This document shows, one piece after another, positions 7,744 to 13,894 of a stretch of DNA of 34,522 nt. The stretch comes from a virus, in the IMG/VR virus record IMGVR_UViG_3300005833_000009, positions 1 to 34,522 of that record. One strand, given 5' to 3'. The notes under the pieces are model-generated. The model saw nothing but the letters and a program-made list of their open reading frames with translations, searched no databases and was not told the origin of the DNA. A program made the position numbers and the translations under genes. Numbering within the stretch: the first letter of the stretch is position 1; each line of letters starts with the position of its first letter.

Positions 7744-8577
7744 GTGGGCCACTGGCCGCTAGACATGGCCGGCGGTGGTGTCATCGCTGCGGCCGGTCAA
7801 CTCACTGCCTCATCGAACGGGACTCTCGTCACGGCCGCCGCGACGGCTCATGTGAAGGGCGCGTGGTCGCAGCTAGTTGCGGCCACGGGCGCCGAGGCGT
7901 CGTGGATCGAGGTCTACATCGGGTCAGTGGCCACCGCGGTCGACTACCTGATCGACATCGGGATCGGTGCCGCAGCATCCGAACAGGTCATCATCCCGAA
8001 CCTCGTGGCCGGATCCGGGACCGGCGCGGCAGGCCGATCTTCCCGGTTCCTGCTCCCGCTGAACATCCCGGCCGGGGTCCGGGTCGCGGCACGATGCCAG
8101 GCCACCACGATTAGCTCGACGTGCAGGGTCAGTGCCCAACTCGGCTCGGGTGGGTGGCCGCTGGAGTCCGGTCTGCAGCGGGTGACCGACTACGGGACCA
8201 CGACGGCGACCACCCAAGGGACGACGGTCGACCCAGGCGCCGTCGCGAACACGAAGGGGTCGTGGGTGCAGCTTGCGGCATCGACGACGAACCCGATCCG
8301 GGCGCTGCTGTTCGGGCAGTCGAACCTCGTGCAGACCGCTCGGACGTCCTGCCAGTGGCTGTTCGACCTGGGCGTGGGGGCGGCCGCATCCGAGGTGGTC
8401 GTGATCCCTAATCGCACGGTGGAGTGCGTCTCGACCGAGGACACGATCCATCCGCAAGGGTCGGGCCCGTTCCCGGTGAACATCCCGGCGGGGTCACGGT
8501 TGGCGGTCCGCGCGCAGTGCTCGATCACCACCGTGACCGTGCGGAACCTCTGCCCCATCGTCTACGGGATCGGGTGA
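7744..8577 (+). CDS. Putative virion protein with an internal domain duplication
   Basis: A 277-residue protein with two homologous halves. Copy 1 (about residues 35-130) has VKGAWSQLVAAT, DIGIGAAASEQVIIPN and PLNIPAGVRVAARCQ. Copy 2 (about 165-277) has TKGSWVQLAAST, DLGVGAAASEVVVIPN and PVNIPAGSRLAVRAQC. The shared pattern is beta-rich and would suit a trimeric or decorating virion protein. GTG 7744 lies four bases after the previous stop without a strong ribosome binding site; ATG 7765 is an alternative. No function is recognised, and virion location is inferred from neighbours. Confidence 0.65.
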   Translation: MGHWPLDMAGGGVIAAAGQLTASSNGTLVTAAATAHVKGAWSQLVAATGAEASWIEVYIGSVATAVDYLIDIGIGAAASEQVIIPNLVAGSGTGAAGRSSRFLLPLNIPAGVRVAARCQATTISSTCRVSAQLGSGGWPLESGLQRVTDYGTTTATTQGTTVDPGAVANTKGSWVQLAASTTNPIRALLFGQSNLVQTARTSCQWLFDLGVGAAASEVVVIPNRTVECVSTEDTIHPQGSGPFPVNIPAGSRLAVRAQCSITTVTVRNLCPIVYGIG

Positions 8578-8581
8578 TCTA

Positions 8582-8905
8582 GTGCCTACCGTCATCGCGT
8601 CAGGAACACAGGCCGCGACAATCACCACCGAGCACACCCTGGGCACCGACACCACGAACAAGACCTACGTCCTGGTGGTCGACACCGGGGCGATGGTCAA
8701 CGGCGACGTCCTGGAGTTGCGCCTCTACACCATCGTGTTGTCGGCCGGTACCGAACGGCTGGCCTACTTCGCCACGTTCCAGCACGCGCAGACGAGCCCG
8801 CAGGTCTACTCGGTACCTGTGCCCGCGAACATCAGCTGCAAGGCGACCCTGAAGCAGACGGCGGGCACGGGTCGGTCGTTCCCGTGGGCCCTGCTGAGCC
8901 TGTAA
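8582..8905 (+). CDS. Hypothetical small virion-type protein
   Basis: A 107-residue protein beginning with GTG 8582, just after the preceding gene. It is Thr/Ser/Val-rich with alternating hydrophobic positions (TYVLVVDTGAMVNGDVLELRLYTIVLS, spanning about residues 28-54) and no charged coiled coil, suggesting one beta-sandwich. It lies in the run of beta-rich genes between capsid and connector. I do not recognise the family. Confidence 0.65.
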   Translation: MPTVIASGTQAATITTEHTLGTDTTNKTYVLVVDTGAMVNGDVLELRLYTIVLSAGTERLAYFATFQHAQTSPQVYSVPVPANISCKATLKQTAGTGRSFPWALLSL

Positions 8906-8918
8906 CGGCGGTGTCCCC

Positions 8919-9995
8919 GTGAGCGGCATCCGGCACCTCCCCGAGTACCTGAGCCCGGCCGCCGACATCCGGGCTGTGTCGGCGCGGGTCACGCTCGGGG
9001 TCGCCACCTCCGGGGCACCCCGGAAGGTGCGGGCGGTCACCGCGGCCGCGGTGGTCGGGGTCGCCACCTCGGGGGCCGAGCGGAAGGTCGCGCCGGCCGG
9101 CGGCAGGAGCACGCTCGGGGTCGCGTCGTGGGCGGAACGCGTGGTGCCGCGGGCTGTGTCGGCGCGGGTCACGCTCGGGGTCGCGGCGGCCGGGACGGCC
9201 CGGAAGGTGCGGGCCCTGGGGACCGCCACCCAGGTCGGGATCCGTACCGCTGGTACGGCCCGCAGGGTCGCCATCACCGCGGGGGCCGTCCCGCTGGGGG
9301 CCGCGCCCGCTGGCACGGCCCGCAAGGTCGCGGTCGCTGCGGGCGCGACCCAGCTGGGTGTCGCATCGTGGGCTGAACGGGTCCTCACCCGAGCGGTCAC
9401 CGGCAGAGTCACGGTCGGGGTCGCCACCTCGGGGACGCCCCGTAAGGTCGCCGTGGGCGCCGGCAGAGTCACGGTCGGGGCAGCCACCTCGGGGACGGCC
9501 CGCAAGGTTGCGGCCGCTGCTGCAGCGGTCTGCCTGGGTGTCGCATCGTGGGCCGAACGGACCCTGGGCCGGGCGGTGTCGGCTCGGGTGACCGCCGGGT
9601 TCGCCGGGTCCGGGGTCGCCGCTGGGCGCCGCCCTGGCGGCGGGCAGGTCACGCTCGGAGTCAGGACTACGGGCACGGCCCGCAAGGTCGGCCCAGCCGG
9701 CGCCAGGACCACGGTGGGCATCGCCCCGGCAGCTGAGGCCCGCAAGCGGGTCGCCCTGGTCGGGGCAGCGTTCATCGGGACTGCGGCCGGCGCGAAGCCA
9801 CCGGGCGCCAAGATCGTGCGGGCGGTCACGCTCGCCCAGATCATCGCGAGGCGGGCCGGGACGGCCGATGTCCCGCAGCGGGACGGCCAGGCTGATGTCC
9901 TTGCCCGCCGCGACGGTGACATCCTGGTGAACGCCGGCCGGGTCACCCTGGCCGATGTGCAGACCAGACGCACCGGATCGGGAGGAGTGACGTGA
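8919..9995 (+). CDS. Repeat protein of fourteen 20-residue units, putative virion protein
   Basis: A 358-residue protein of which residues 18-297 are fourteen consecutive units of exactly 20 residues with no gaps. A typical unit reads RVTVGVATSGTPRKV plus a linker such as AVGAG. Conserved points are a small-hydrophobic-Gly strand (TLGVA, TVGVA), a Gly-containing turn, and a basic ARKV end. Units 3, 7 and 10 share a variant (LGVASWAER), giving a higher-order pattern. Strict periodicity suggests a solenoid or a rigid fibre shaft, but this is inference; the protein is also very Ala/Arg-rich. GTG 8919 lacks a strong ribosome binding site. The stop overlaps the connector gene as GTGA. No family is recognised. 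Confidence 0.7.
   Translation: MSGIRHLPEYLSPAADIRAVSARVTLGVATSGAPRKVRAVTAAAVVGVATSGAERKVAPAGGRSTLGVASWAERVVPRAVSARVTLGVAAAGTARKVRALGTATQVGIRTAGTARRVAITAGAVPLGAAPAGTARKVAVAAGATQLGVASWAERVLTRAVTGRVTVGVATSGTPRKVAVGAGRVTVGAATSGTARKVAAAAAAVCLGVASWAERTLGRAVSARVTAGFAGSGVAAGRRPGGGQVTLGVRTTGTARKVGPAGARTTVGIAPAAEARKRVALVGAAFIGTAAGAKPPGAKIVRAVTLAQIIARRAGTADVPQRDGQADVLARRDGDILVNAGRVTLADVQTRRTGSGGVT
8970..9809 (+). repeat. 60-bp tandem repeat array, 14 in-frame units
   Basis: Fourteen consecutive 60-bp units run from 8970 to 9809. Recurring words such as CACGCTCGGGGTCGC, TCGCATCGTGGGC and GCCCGCAAGGTCG reappear at the same phase. Divergence between units is mixed, with nearly identical units (1 and 4; 8 and 9) beside degenerate ones, implying repeated duplication over time. 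Confidence 0.9.
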
Positions 9996-10891
9996 GCGCC
10001 ACGGTTCTCTACGCCAGCGCGAACGAGCTGGCGACCCTCGACGCCACGTTCCTGGTCGATGGGGTCCTGACCGACCCGACCGCGGTTTCGGTGGCGGTGA
10101 CCGACCCGACCGGGGCCGTCGTCACCTACACCGGCGGGCAGATCACGAAGCTGGCCACCGGCCGCTACCGCATCGACGTCACGTGCTCGATGGCCGGGGA
10201 ATGGCAGTACGTGTGGGTGGGCACCGGGGTGGCTACCGACACCATCGCCGGGACCTGGACCGTGCAGGAGACCACCCTGGGCCGGCTGTACGTCACCCCA
10301 CAGATCCTGCGGAGCCGGTTCGGGATCAACGACTCGATCGACGACTACGAAGTGCACGCCGCGTGTTTCGCCGCGTCCCGATCGCTCGAGGAGTACTGCG
10401 AGCGCGTGTTCTGGCGGACCCTGCCCGAGGCCCGCGTGTTCGACGCCGAGAAGGTCTTCCGGCTGGACCTGCCGATCTGGTCCGAGCTGGTCTCGGTCAC
10501 CGCGATCGCCACCGACGCCAACAGCGACGGAACCTGGGAGACCACCTGGACCGCAGCCGATTACCAGCTGCTGCCGCTGAACCCGGGGGCCGCGCCCGAG
10601 CCCAGGTCGTACGACACGATCGAGGCCATCGGGACGAAGCAGTTCCCGGTCCTCACCCAGGTCGGGCAGCGGCATGGCCGGACCCAGGTCACCGGGGTCT
10701 GGGGTTGGGCGGCGGTGCCCTACGGGATCCGGATGGCCGCGGCGGTCCTGGCGTCGGAAGCGTTCCGGCTGCGCGACGCACCGTTCGGGATCGCCAGTTT
10801 CGGCGAGTGGGGCGCGATCCGGGTCCGCGCCAACCCCGCGGTCGCCCAGTACGCCAACCCTTACGTGCGTTACCCGATCCCGGCGGCGTGA
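9992..10891 (+). CDS. Head-tail connector (gp6-like) with N-terminal Ig-like domain
   Basis: A 299-residue protein. Residues 1-95 form a beta domain (DATFLVDGVLTDPTAVSVAV, GRYRIDVTCSMAGEWQYVW) like the Ig-type domain found on some phage structural proteins. From about residue 100 (YVTPQILRSRFGI onward), the mainly helical part resembles the HK97 gp6 family of connectors that bind the portal: AACFAASRSLEEYCERVFW and a C-terminal RMAAAVLASEAFRLRDAP. GTG 9992 has GGAGG at 9981-9985 and overlaps the preceding stop. The fusion is longer than usual for the connector family (about 100-200 residues). Confidence 0.75.
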   Translation: MSATVLYASANELATLDATFLVDGVLTDPTAVSVAVTDPTGAVVTYTGGQITKLATGRYRIDVTCSMAGEWQYVWVGTGVATDTIAGTWTVQETTLGRLYVTPQILRSRFGINDSIDDYEVHAACFAASRSLEEYCERVFWRTLPEARVFDAEKVFRLDLPIWSELVSVTAIATDANSDGTWETTWTAADYQLLPLNPGAAPEPRSYDTIEAIGTKQFPVLTQVGQRHGRTQVTGVWGWAAVPYGIRMAAAVLASEAFRLRDAPFGIASFGEWGAIRVRANPAVAQYANPYVRYPIPAA

Positions 10892-10892
10892 C

Positions 10893-11309
10893 ATGACCAT
10901 CGCGACCATCGCCCAGGTACGTGAGGCGATCGCTGCGGCCCTGGCGTCGCTGAGTGAGCAGGCCGGCGTCCGGGTGCATGCCACCTATCCGGGGCAGGTC
11001 ATCCCGCCTGCGGTGGTGGTGCGCCGGGTCAGGACGTCGTTCGCCAGTCAGTTCGACGGCGGGGACACGCACCAGATGGCTGTGTCTGTCTATGTGCCCA
11101 CCAGCGATACGGTGACCGCGCAGGAGCTACTCGATGACCTGGTGTCGCCCACCGGGCCACGTTCGATCATTGCGCTGCTCGATCGTGACCAGAGCCTGGG
11201 CGGTGTGGTCCGTTCGACGAACCCCACCTCGGTCGACGAGGAGGGTCTGGTGGACCTGTCGGGGATTGCCACACTGAGCGCGTCGGTATTCGTTACCGTG
11301 ATCGTCTAG
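10893..11309 (+). CDS. Tail terminator / head-tail joining protein (putative)
   Basis: A 138-residue protein. It has an N-terminal helix (IATIAQVREAIAAALASL), then a beta-rich section (VVVRRVRTSFASQF, HQMAVSVYVPTSD), a helix (TAQELLDDLVSP) and a C-terminal strand (ATLSASVFVTVIV). This order and size match the tail-terminator and minor joining proteins that sit two to four genes upstream of the major tail gene in siphoviruses. ATG 10893 is one base after the preceding stop codon. Assignment relies on fold pattern and gene order. Confidence 0.6.
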   Translation: MTIATIAQVREAIAAALASLSEQAGVRVHATYPGQVIPPAVVVRRVRTSFASQFDGGDTHQMAVSVYVPTSDTVTAQELLDDLVSPTGPRSIIALLDRDQSLGGVVRSTNPTSVDEEGLVDLSGIATLSASVFVTVIV

Positions 11310-11323
11310 GAGAGGAACCAACC

Positions 11324-11653
11324 GTGGCCCTGCTCACCACCCAACAGATCGCAAAGGCTGGCCTGGCGCCGGCCTACACCGCGGTGAACGCCAGCGACAC
11401 CGTCACCCCGCAGGCGAATCTGTTCCTGCACGTCAAGAACGGCAACGCCTCACCGTGCACCGTGACCCTGGTCGACAACTCCAAGACCCCGGCAGGGTCG
11501 AGTGCCACCAACCCCACGGTGTCGGTTCCGGCGACCACCGGCGATCGGATGATCGGCCCGCTGCCCGAGTCGCTGGCCGATGTCTCGACCGGTCTGATAA
11601 CGGTGCAGTACTCGGTCACCGCGACGGTGACCGCGGCCCTGCTGAGGCTCTGA
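11324..11653 (+). CDS. Hypothetical tail-region protein, beta-rich
   Basis: A 109-residue protein with GTG 11324 preceded by AGGAGAGG. The sequence is a probable single beta domain (ANLFLHVKNGNASPCTVTLV, PTVSVPATTGDRMIGPLPES, GLITVQYSVTATVTAALL). It resembles small proteins found between connector and major tail genes in actinophages. Its stop shares one base with the next start (TGATG), so the two are probably coupled. The exact role is unknown. Confidence 0.65.
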   Translation: MALLTTQQIAKAGLAPAYTAVNASDTVTPQANLFLHVKNGNASPCTVTLVDNSKTPAGSSATNPTVSVPATTGDRMIGPLPESLADVSTGLITVQYSVTATVTAALLRL

Positions 11654-11988
11654 TGATCTACCTGGTGCATCCTGAGACCCACGGCACCACGCGGGTCCCA
11701 GACGAGCCCGACGTGATCGCCTGGCACGAGGCCCGCGGCTGGTGCATCGCCGAGGAGCCCGCGCCGGCACCGTTCGTCCCGGTGCCGGACGGCGGCCAGG
11801 GCGAGGAGCAGGGTTGGGTCGAGCTGGTGCATCCGCTGTCGGGTGGGCGCGCCACGTGGCCGGCCAACGCCGAGGCCCTGCAGGGCGCCTACGATTCGGG
11901 CTGGGTGCACGAGTCGTCACCAGCAGCCGCGACCAGGGCGACCAGGGCGACCAGGGCGACCACGACAACGAGGAGTGACAGTGCCTGA
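11653..11988 (+). CDS. Hypothetical protein with duplicated short motif and Thr/Arg repeat tail
   Basis: A 111-residue protein with two related segments: YLVHPETHGTTRVP followed by HEARGW (residues 3-30), and ELVHPLSGGRATWP followed by YDSGWV (residues 57-85). Each looks like a small unit of about 28 residues repeated with a Pro/Glu linker. The C-terminus is TRATRATRATTTTR, encoded by a 9-bp tandem repeat at about 11931-11957. ATG 11653 overlaps the previous stop by one base. The last 8 bp overlap the major tail gene. Function unknown. Confidence 0.65.
   Translation: MIYLVHPETHGTTRVPDEPDVIAWHEARGWCIAEEPAPAPFVPVPDGGQGEEQGWVELVHPLSGGRATWPANAEALQGAYDSGWVHESSPAAATRATRATRATTTTRSDSA
11931..11957 (+). 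repeat. 9-bp tandem repeat, three copies
   Basis: GACCAGGGC occurs three times in a row, followed by a degenerate GACCACGAC. It encodes the TRA repeats at the end of the preceding protein. In an overlapping frame it would read DQG repeats (collagen-like), but that frame has no start or homolog visible here. Confidence 0.85.
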
Positions 11989-12460
11989 CATCATCACTGA
12001 CGGCAGGACCAAGGTCTGGTCGGTGCCATCGATCGCCAACATCGCCGCGCCCACTACGGCCGAGCTGAACGCGGGGACTGCGTTCGAGGCCCTGCTGACC
12101 CCCGACGGTGTGGTGGGTTTCGAGCCCGACACCGCCGACGTCGACAATGCAGCCCTCAACTCGACGTTCGACACGAAGCTGCCCGGGCGAGCCGGGTTCT
12201 CCGGGACCGCGCTACGGATGAAGAAGCAATCGGGCACGGACACCGTCTACAACACCCTGATCCGTGACTACGTGACCAACATCGTGATCCGGCGGGGCAC
12301 CCTGGCCAGCACGGCGTGGACCGCGGCGGACAAGGTCGAGGTGTACCCCGTGCAGTGCGGCGAGGTCCGGAACATGCCACCGGAAGCGAACAGCGTCCAG
12401 AAGTACGAAGTCCCGGTGAAGATCACCACACAGCCGAACCTACGGGCGACGGTTGTCTGA
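11981..12460 (+). CDS. Major tail protein (putative)
   Basis: A 159-residue protein in the usual slot before the tail assembly chaperones. Major tail proteins polymerise to form the tail tube. Features: a start DGRTKVWSVPSIANIAAPTTAELNAG resembling actinophage tube proteins, a central GTDTVYNTLIRDYVTNIVIRRG, and VYPVQCGEVRNMPPEANSVQ near the end, with a final strand KYEVPVKITTQP. GTG 11981 is preferred because AGGAG is at 11971-11975; another GTG at 11975 would leave no space. The start overlaps the previous gene by 8 bp. It is shorter than many tube proteins (about 180-250 residues) but complete. Confidence 0.78.
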   Translation: MPDIITDGRTKVWSVPSIANIAAPTTAELNAGTAFEALLTPDGVVGFEPDTADVDNAALNSTFDTKLPGRAGFSGTALRMKKQSGTDTVYNTLIRDYVTNIVIRRGTLASTAWTAADKVEVYPVQCGEVRNMPPEANSVQKYEVPVKITTQPNLRATVV

Positions 12461-12899
12461 CGCGTCAGACCGTCTGCTCGCCGAACCGCACCTCGTGGCA
12501 GCGCTGCGGGCTGCCCGCGCCTGGGGAGTCAGTCCGCAGCGTTTCCTCGGCTGGGAACCGGAAACGGTCACCGTCGTCGAGCGCGACTCGGCCGGCCGTG
12601 TGGTCCGCACGATCTCGCGGGCCGAGCCCGAGTGGGGCGACGAGGACCGCGACCTGGCCGTTGCCCTGCTCGACTTCGAGGCGGGCCTGTGTTCGAGCTG
12701 CCGGACCCCCCTGGTCGAGACCACCGACGCCCAGCACGAGGACGCCTACCGGGCCGACCCAGCCATACGCTGTCACCGTTGCACGGCGATCATTCGTGGA
12801 TCGGAGATGTACCGCGACGCACCCCAGCCCGGTGCGCTGCTGATCCCGGTTCACCTGCGCGAGAGGGAAGCACATGCGTCTGATCTGGACACCGCCTAG
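12453..12899 (+). CDS. Actinophage tail-region protein with C-terminal zinc ribbon
   Basis: A 148-residue protein starting at TTG 12453, the only TTG start assigned here. The N-terminal EPHLVAALRAARAWGVSPQRFLGWEPE and central DEDRDLAVALLDFEAGLCSSC are characteristic of a conserved actinophage protein found near the tail chaperone. Two Cys pairs (CSSC near residue 76, CHRC near residue 108) form a likely zinc ribbon. It overlaps the major tail gene by 8 bp and the next gene by 26 bp. A role in tail assembly is inferred from conserved neighbourhood only; the start has a weak ribosome binding site and may rely on coupling. Confidence 0.7.
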   Translation: MSDASDRLLAEPHLVAALRAARAWGVSPQRFLGWEPETVTVVERDSAGRVVRTISRAEPEWGDEDRDLAVALLDFEAGLCSSCRTPLVETTDAQHEDAYRADPAIRCHRCTAIIRGSEMYRDAPQPGALLIPVHLREREAHASDLDTA

Positions 12900-13299
12900 C
12901 GGTGAACCCCGCGAGTGGATCTTCCGGACGGAGGAGCTGCTGCCACACGAGTACGAGCCGATCGAGGAATGCGGCGGCGGGGCCTGGGACAACCTGGAGG
13001 ACTTCGACCTGGCGATGCGCCGCAGTATGCGCAAGGCGTGGCGGGTGGCGTTGTGGATCTGCCTACGCCGCGACCGGCCGGATCTGCGCCTCGCCGAGGT
13101 GGTGATCCGGGCCGACGAGCTGGCCATGCGATACGAGCCGTTCGAGGAGCTGGCGATCGCCGAGCTGGCCCTGGCCGACCCGGACCTGAGCGAGGAGGCC
13201 CGCGACTTCTGGGCGCGTGAGCTGCCCACGCTGCAGGCCGCCGCGGGAAAAGCACCAGTGCCCTCGGGTGGCGCCGACGAGCAGCCCGCTGGGACCTAG
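12874..13299 (+). CDS. Tail assembly chaperone, short form (gpG-like)
   Basis: A 141-residue acidic protein located between the major tail and tape measure genes, as for lambda gpG. It contains MRLIWTPPSGEPREWIF, then EECGGGAWDNLEDFDLAMRR, and a Glu-rich helical middle (PFEELAIAELALADPDLSEE). GAGAGGG at 12861-12867 precedes ATG 12874. The GGGAAAA slippery heptamer at 13245-13251 lies 16 codons before the stop, allowing a longer product. Short and long forms normally coat the tape measure protein during tail assembly. Confidence 0.8.
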   Translation: MRLIWTPPSGEPREWIFRTEELLPHEYEPIEECGGGAWDNLEDFDLAMRRSMRKAWRVALWICLRRDRPDLRLAEVVIRADELAMRYEPFEELAIAELALADPDLSEEARDFWARELPTLQAAAGKAPVPSGGADEQPAGT

Positions 13300-13397
13300 C
13301 GCACTACCTGCACCTGTCGCCGGCCGAGCAGGACAGACTGAGTGCCGGGGACCTGACGACGGCGCTTGCCTGGCTGGAACGCCACCTCGCGCGATGA
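12874..13397 (+). CDS. Tail assembly chaperone, frameshifted long form (gpGT-like)
   Basis: A predicted fusion formed by -1 ribosomal slippage on GGGAAAA (13245-13251; zero-frame codons GGA AAA). Codons 1-126 come from the short-form frame, then translation resumes at 13251 in the -1 frame and continues to the TGA at 13395-13397, for about 174 residues. The extension ends DLAHYLHLSPAEQDRLSAG and ALAWLERHLAR, which has the acidic/helical character of gpT extensions. The downstream frame has no start codon or ribosome binding site of its own, and without slippage it would be unexplained coding sequence. This arrangement is conserved in most siphoviruses. The join is read directly from the sequence; slippage efficiency is unknown. 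Confidence 0.8.
13245..13251 (+). promoter_or_regulatory. -1 programmed frameshift slippery site (GGGAAAA)
   Basis: The heptamer G GGA AAA is in the correct phase of the chaperone frame, fitting the X XXY YYZ rule. The -1 frame downstream remains open for 48 codons while the zero frame stops at 13297-13299. Confidence 0.8.
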
Positions 13398-13419
13398 TGA
13401 CCGCAGGGAGGTCTGGCGG

Positions 13420-13893
13420 ATGACCATCGATATCACCGGCGGGGAGCAGCTGGCCGCCCTGGACATCGCCCTGCGTCGAGCTGGGGAACGTGAGCTGCTG
13501 GAACAGCTGCGCGAGGGCACGTCGGCGCCGCTGCGGGCGATCATCCCCAGCCTGCGTGCATCGGCCAGGGCGACGCTGCCGCAGCGGGGGGGCCTGGCCG
13601 GCGTCGTGGCCACGTCCCGGTTCGATGTCCGCATCCGGTACGGCGGGCGCAGCCCGGGCGTGCAGCTGGTCGGGACGAACGCGATCCAGATCCGGCGCCT
13701 AGATCGTGGGCTGCTGCGCCACCCCGTCTACGCGCGGGGGCCGCGTCAGGACTGGCGGTGGGTGCGCCAGCGTGTGCCCAGTGGATGGTTCACCAACCCC
13801 ACCGACGACGCCCGACCCCGGATCGCCCGAGCGGTCGGGGACGCGCTGCAGGCCGTCGCCGAACAGGTCGAGATCGACATGAGGAGACGCTGA
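13420..13893 (+). CDS. HK97 gp10-like tail/connector component (putative)
   Basis: A 157-residue basic protein. It has an N-terminal strand and helix (DITGGEQLAALDIALRRAGERELLE), a middle section LRASARATLPQRGGLAGVVATS reminiscent of the HK97 gp10 family (tail completion), a Trp-containing loop (RQDWRWVRQRVPSGWF), and a helical C-terminus (AVGDALQAVAEQVEIDMR). AGGGAGG stands at 13405-13411, eight bases before ATG 13420. It lies after the chaperones and directly before the tape measure, whereas gp10-like genes are usually upstream of the major tail gene. The family call is moderate. Confidence 0.6.
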   Translation: MTIDITGGEQLAALDIALRRAGERELLEQLREGTSAPLRAIIPSLRASARATLPQRGGLAGVVATSRFDVRIRYGGRSPGVQLVGTNAIQIRRLDRGLLRHPVYARGPRQDWRWVRQRVPSGWFTNPTDDARPRIARAVGDALQAVAEQVEIDMRRR

Positions 13894-13894
13894 C

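Noticed and set aside
8970-9809. 60-bp repeat array as a possible CRISPR
   Set aside because: Units are contiguous, all in frame, and vary by codon-type substitutions. There are no unique spacers and no cas genes.
8600-10984. A 794-codon open frame on the minus strand across the repeat protein
   Set aside because: High GC suppresses stop codons and the 60-bp repeats extend the effect to the opposite strand. It lies entirely opposite well-supported genes, has low-complexity Arg/Pro/Ala content, and matches nothing I recognise.
11742-11978. A collagen-like DQG-repeat product in an overlapping frame
   Set aside because: It overlaps a better-supported gene, has only three repeats created by a 9-bp tandem duplication, and has no good start.
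13217-13423. A separate small gene after the tail chaperone in the +1 frame
   Set aside because: The -1 frame is explained by the slippery site and gives a gpT-like extension; the +1 product is Pro/Arg-rich without a ribosome binding site.
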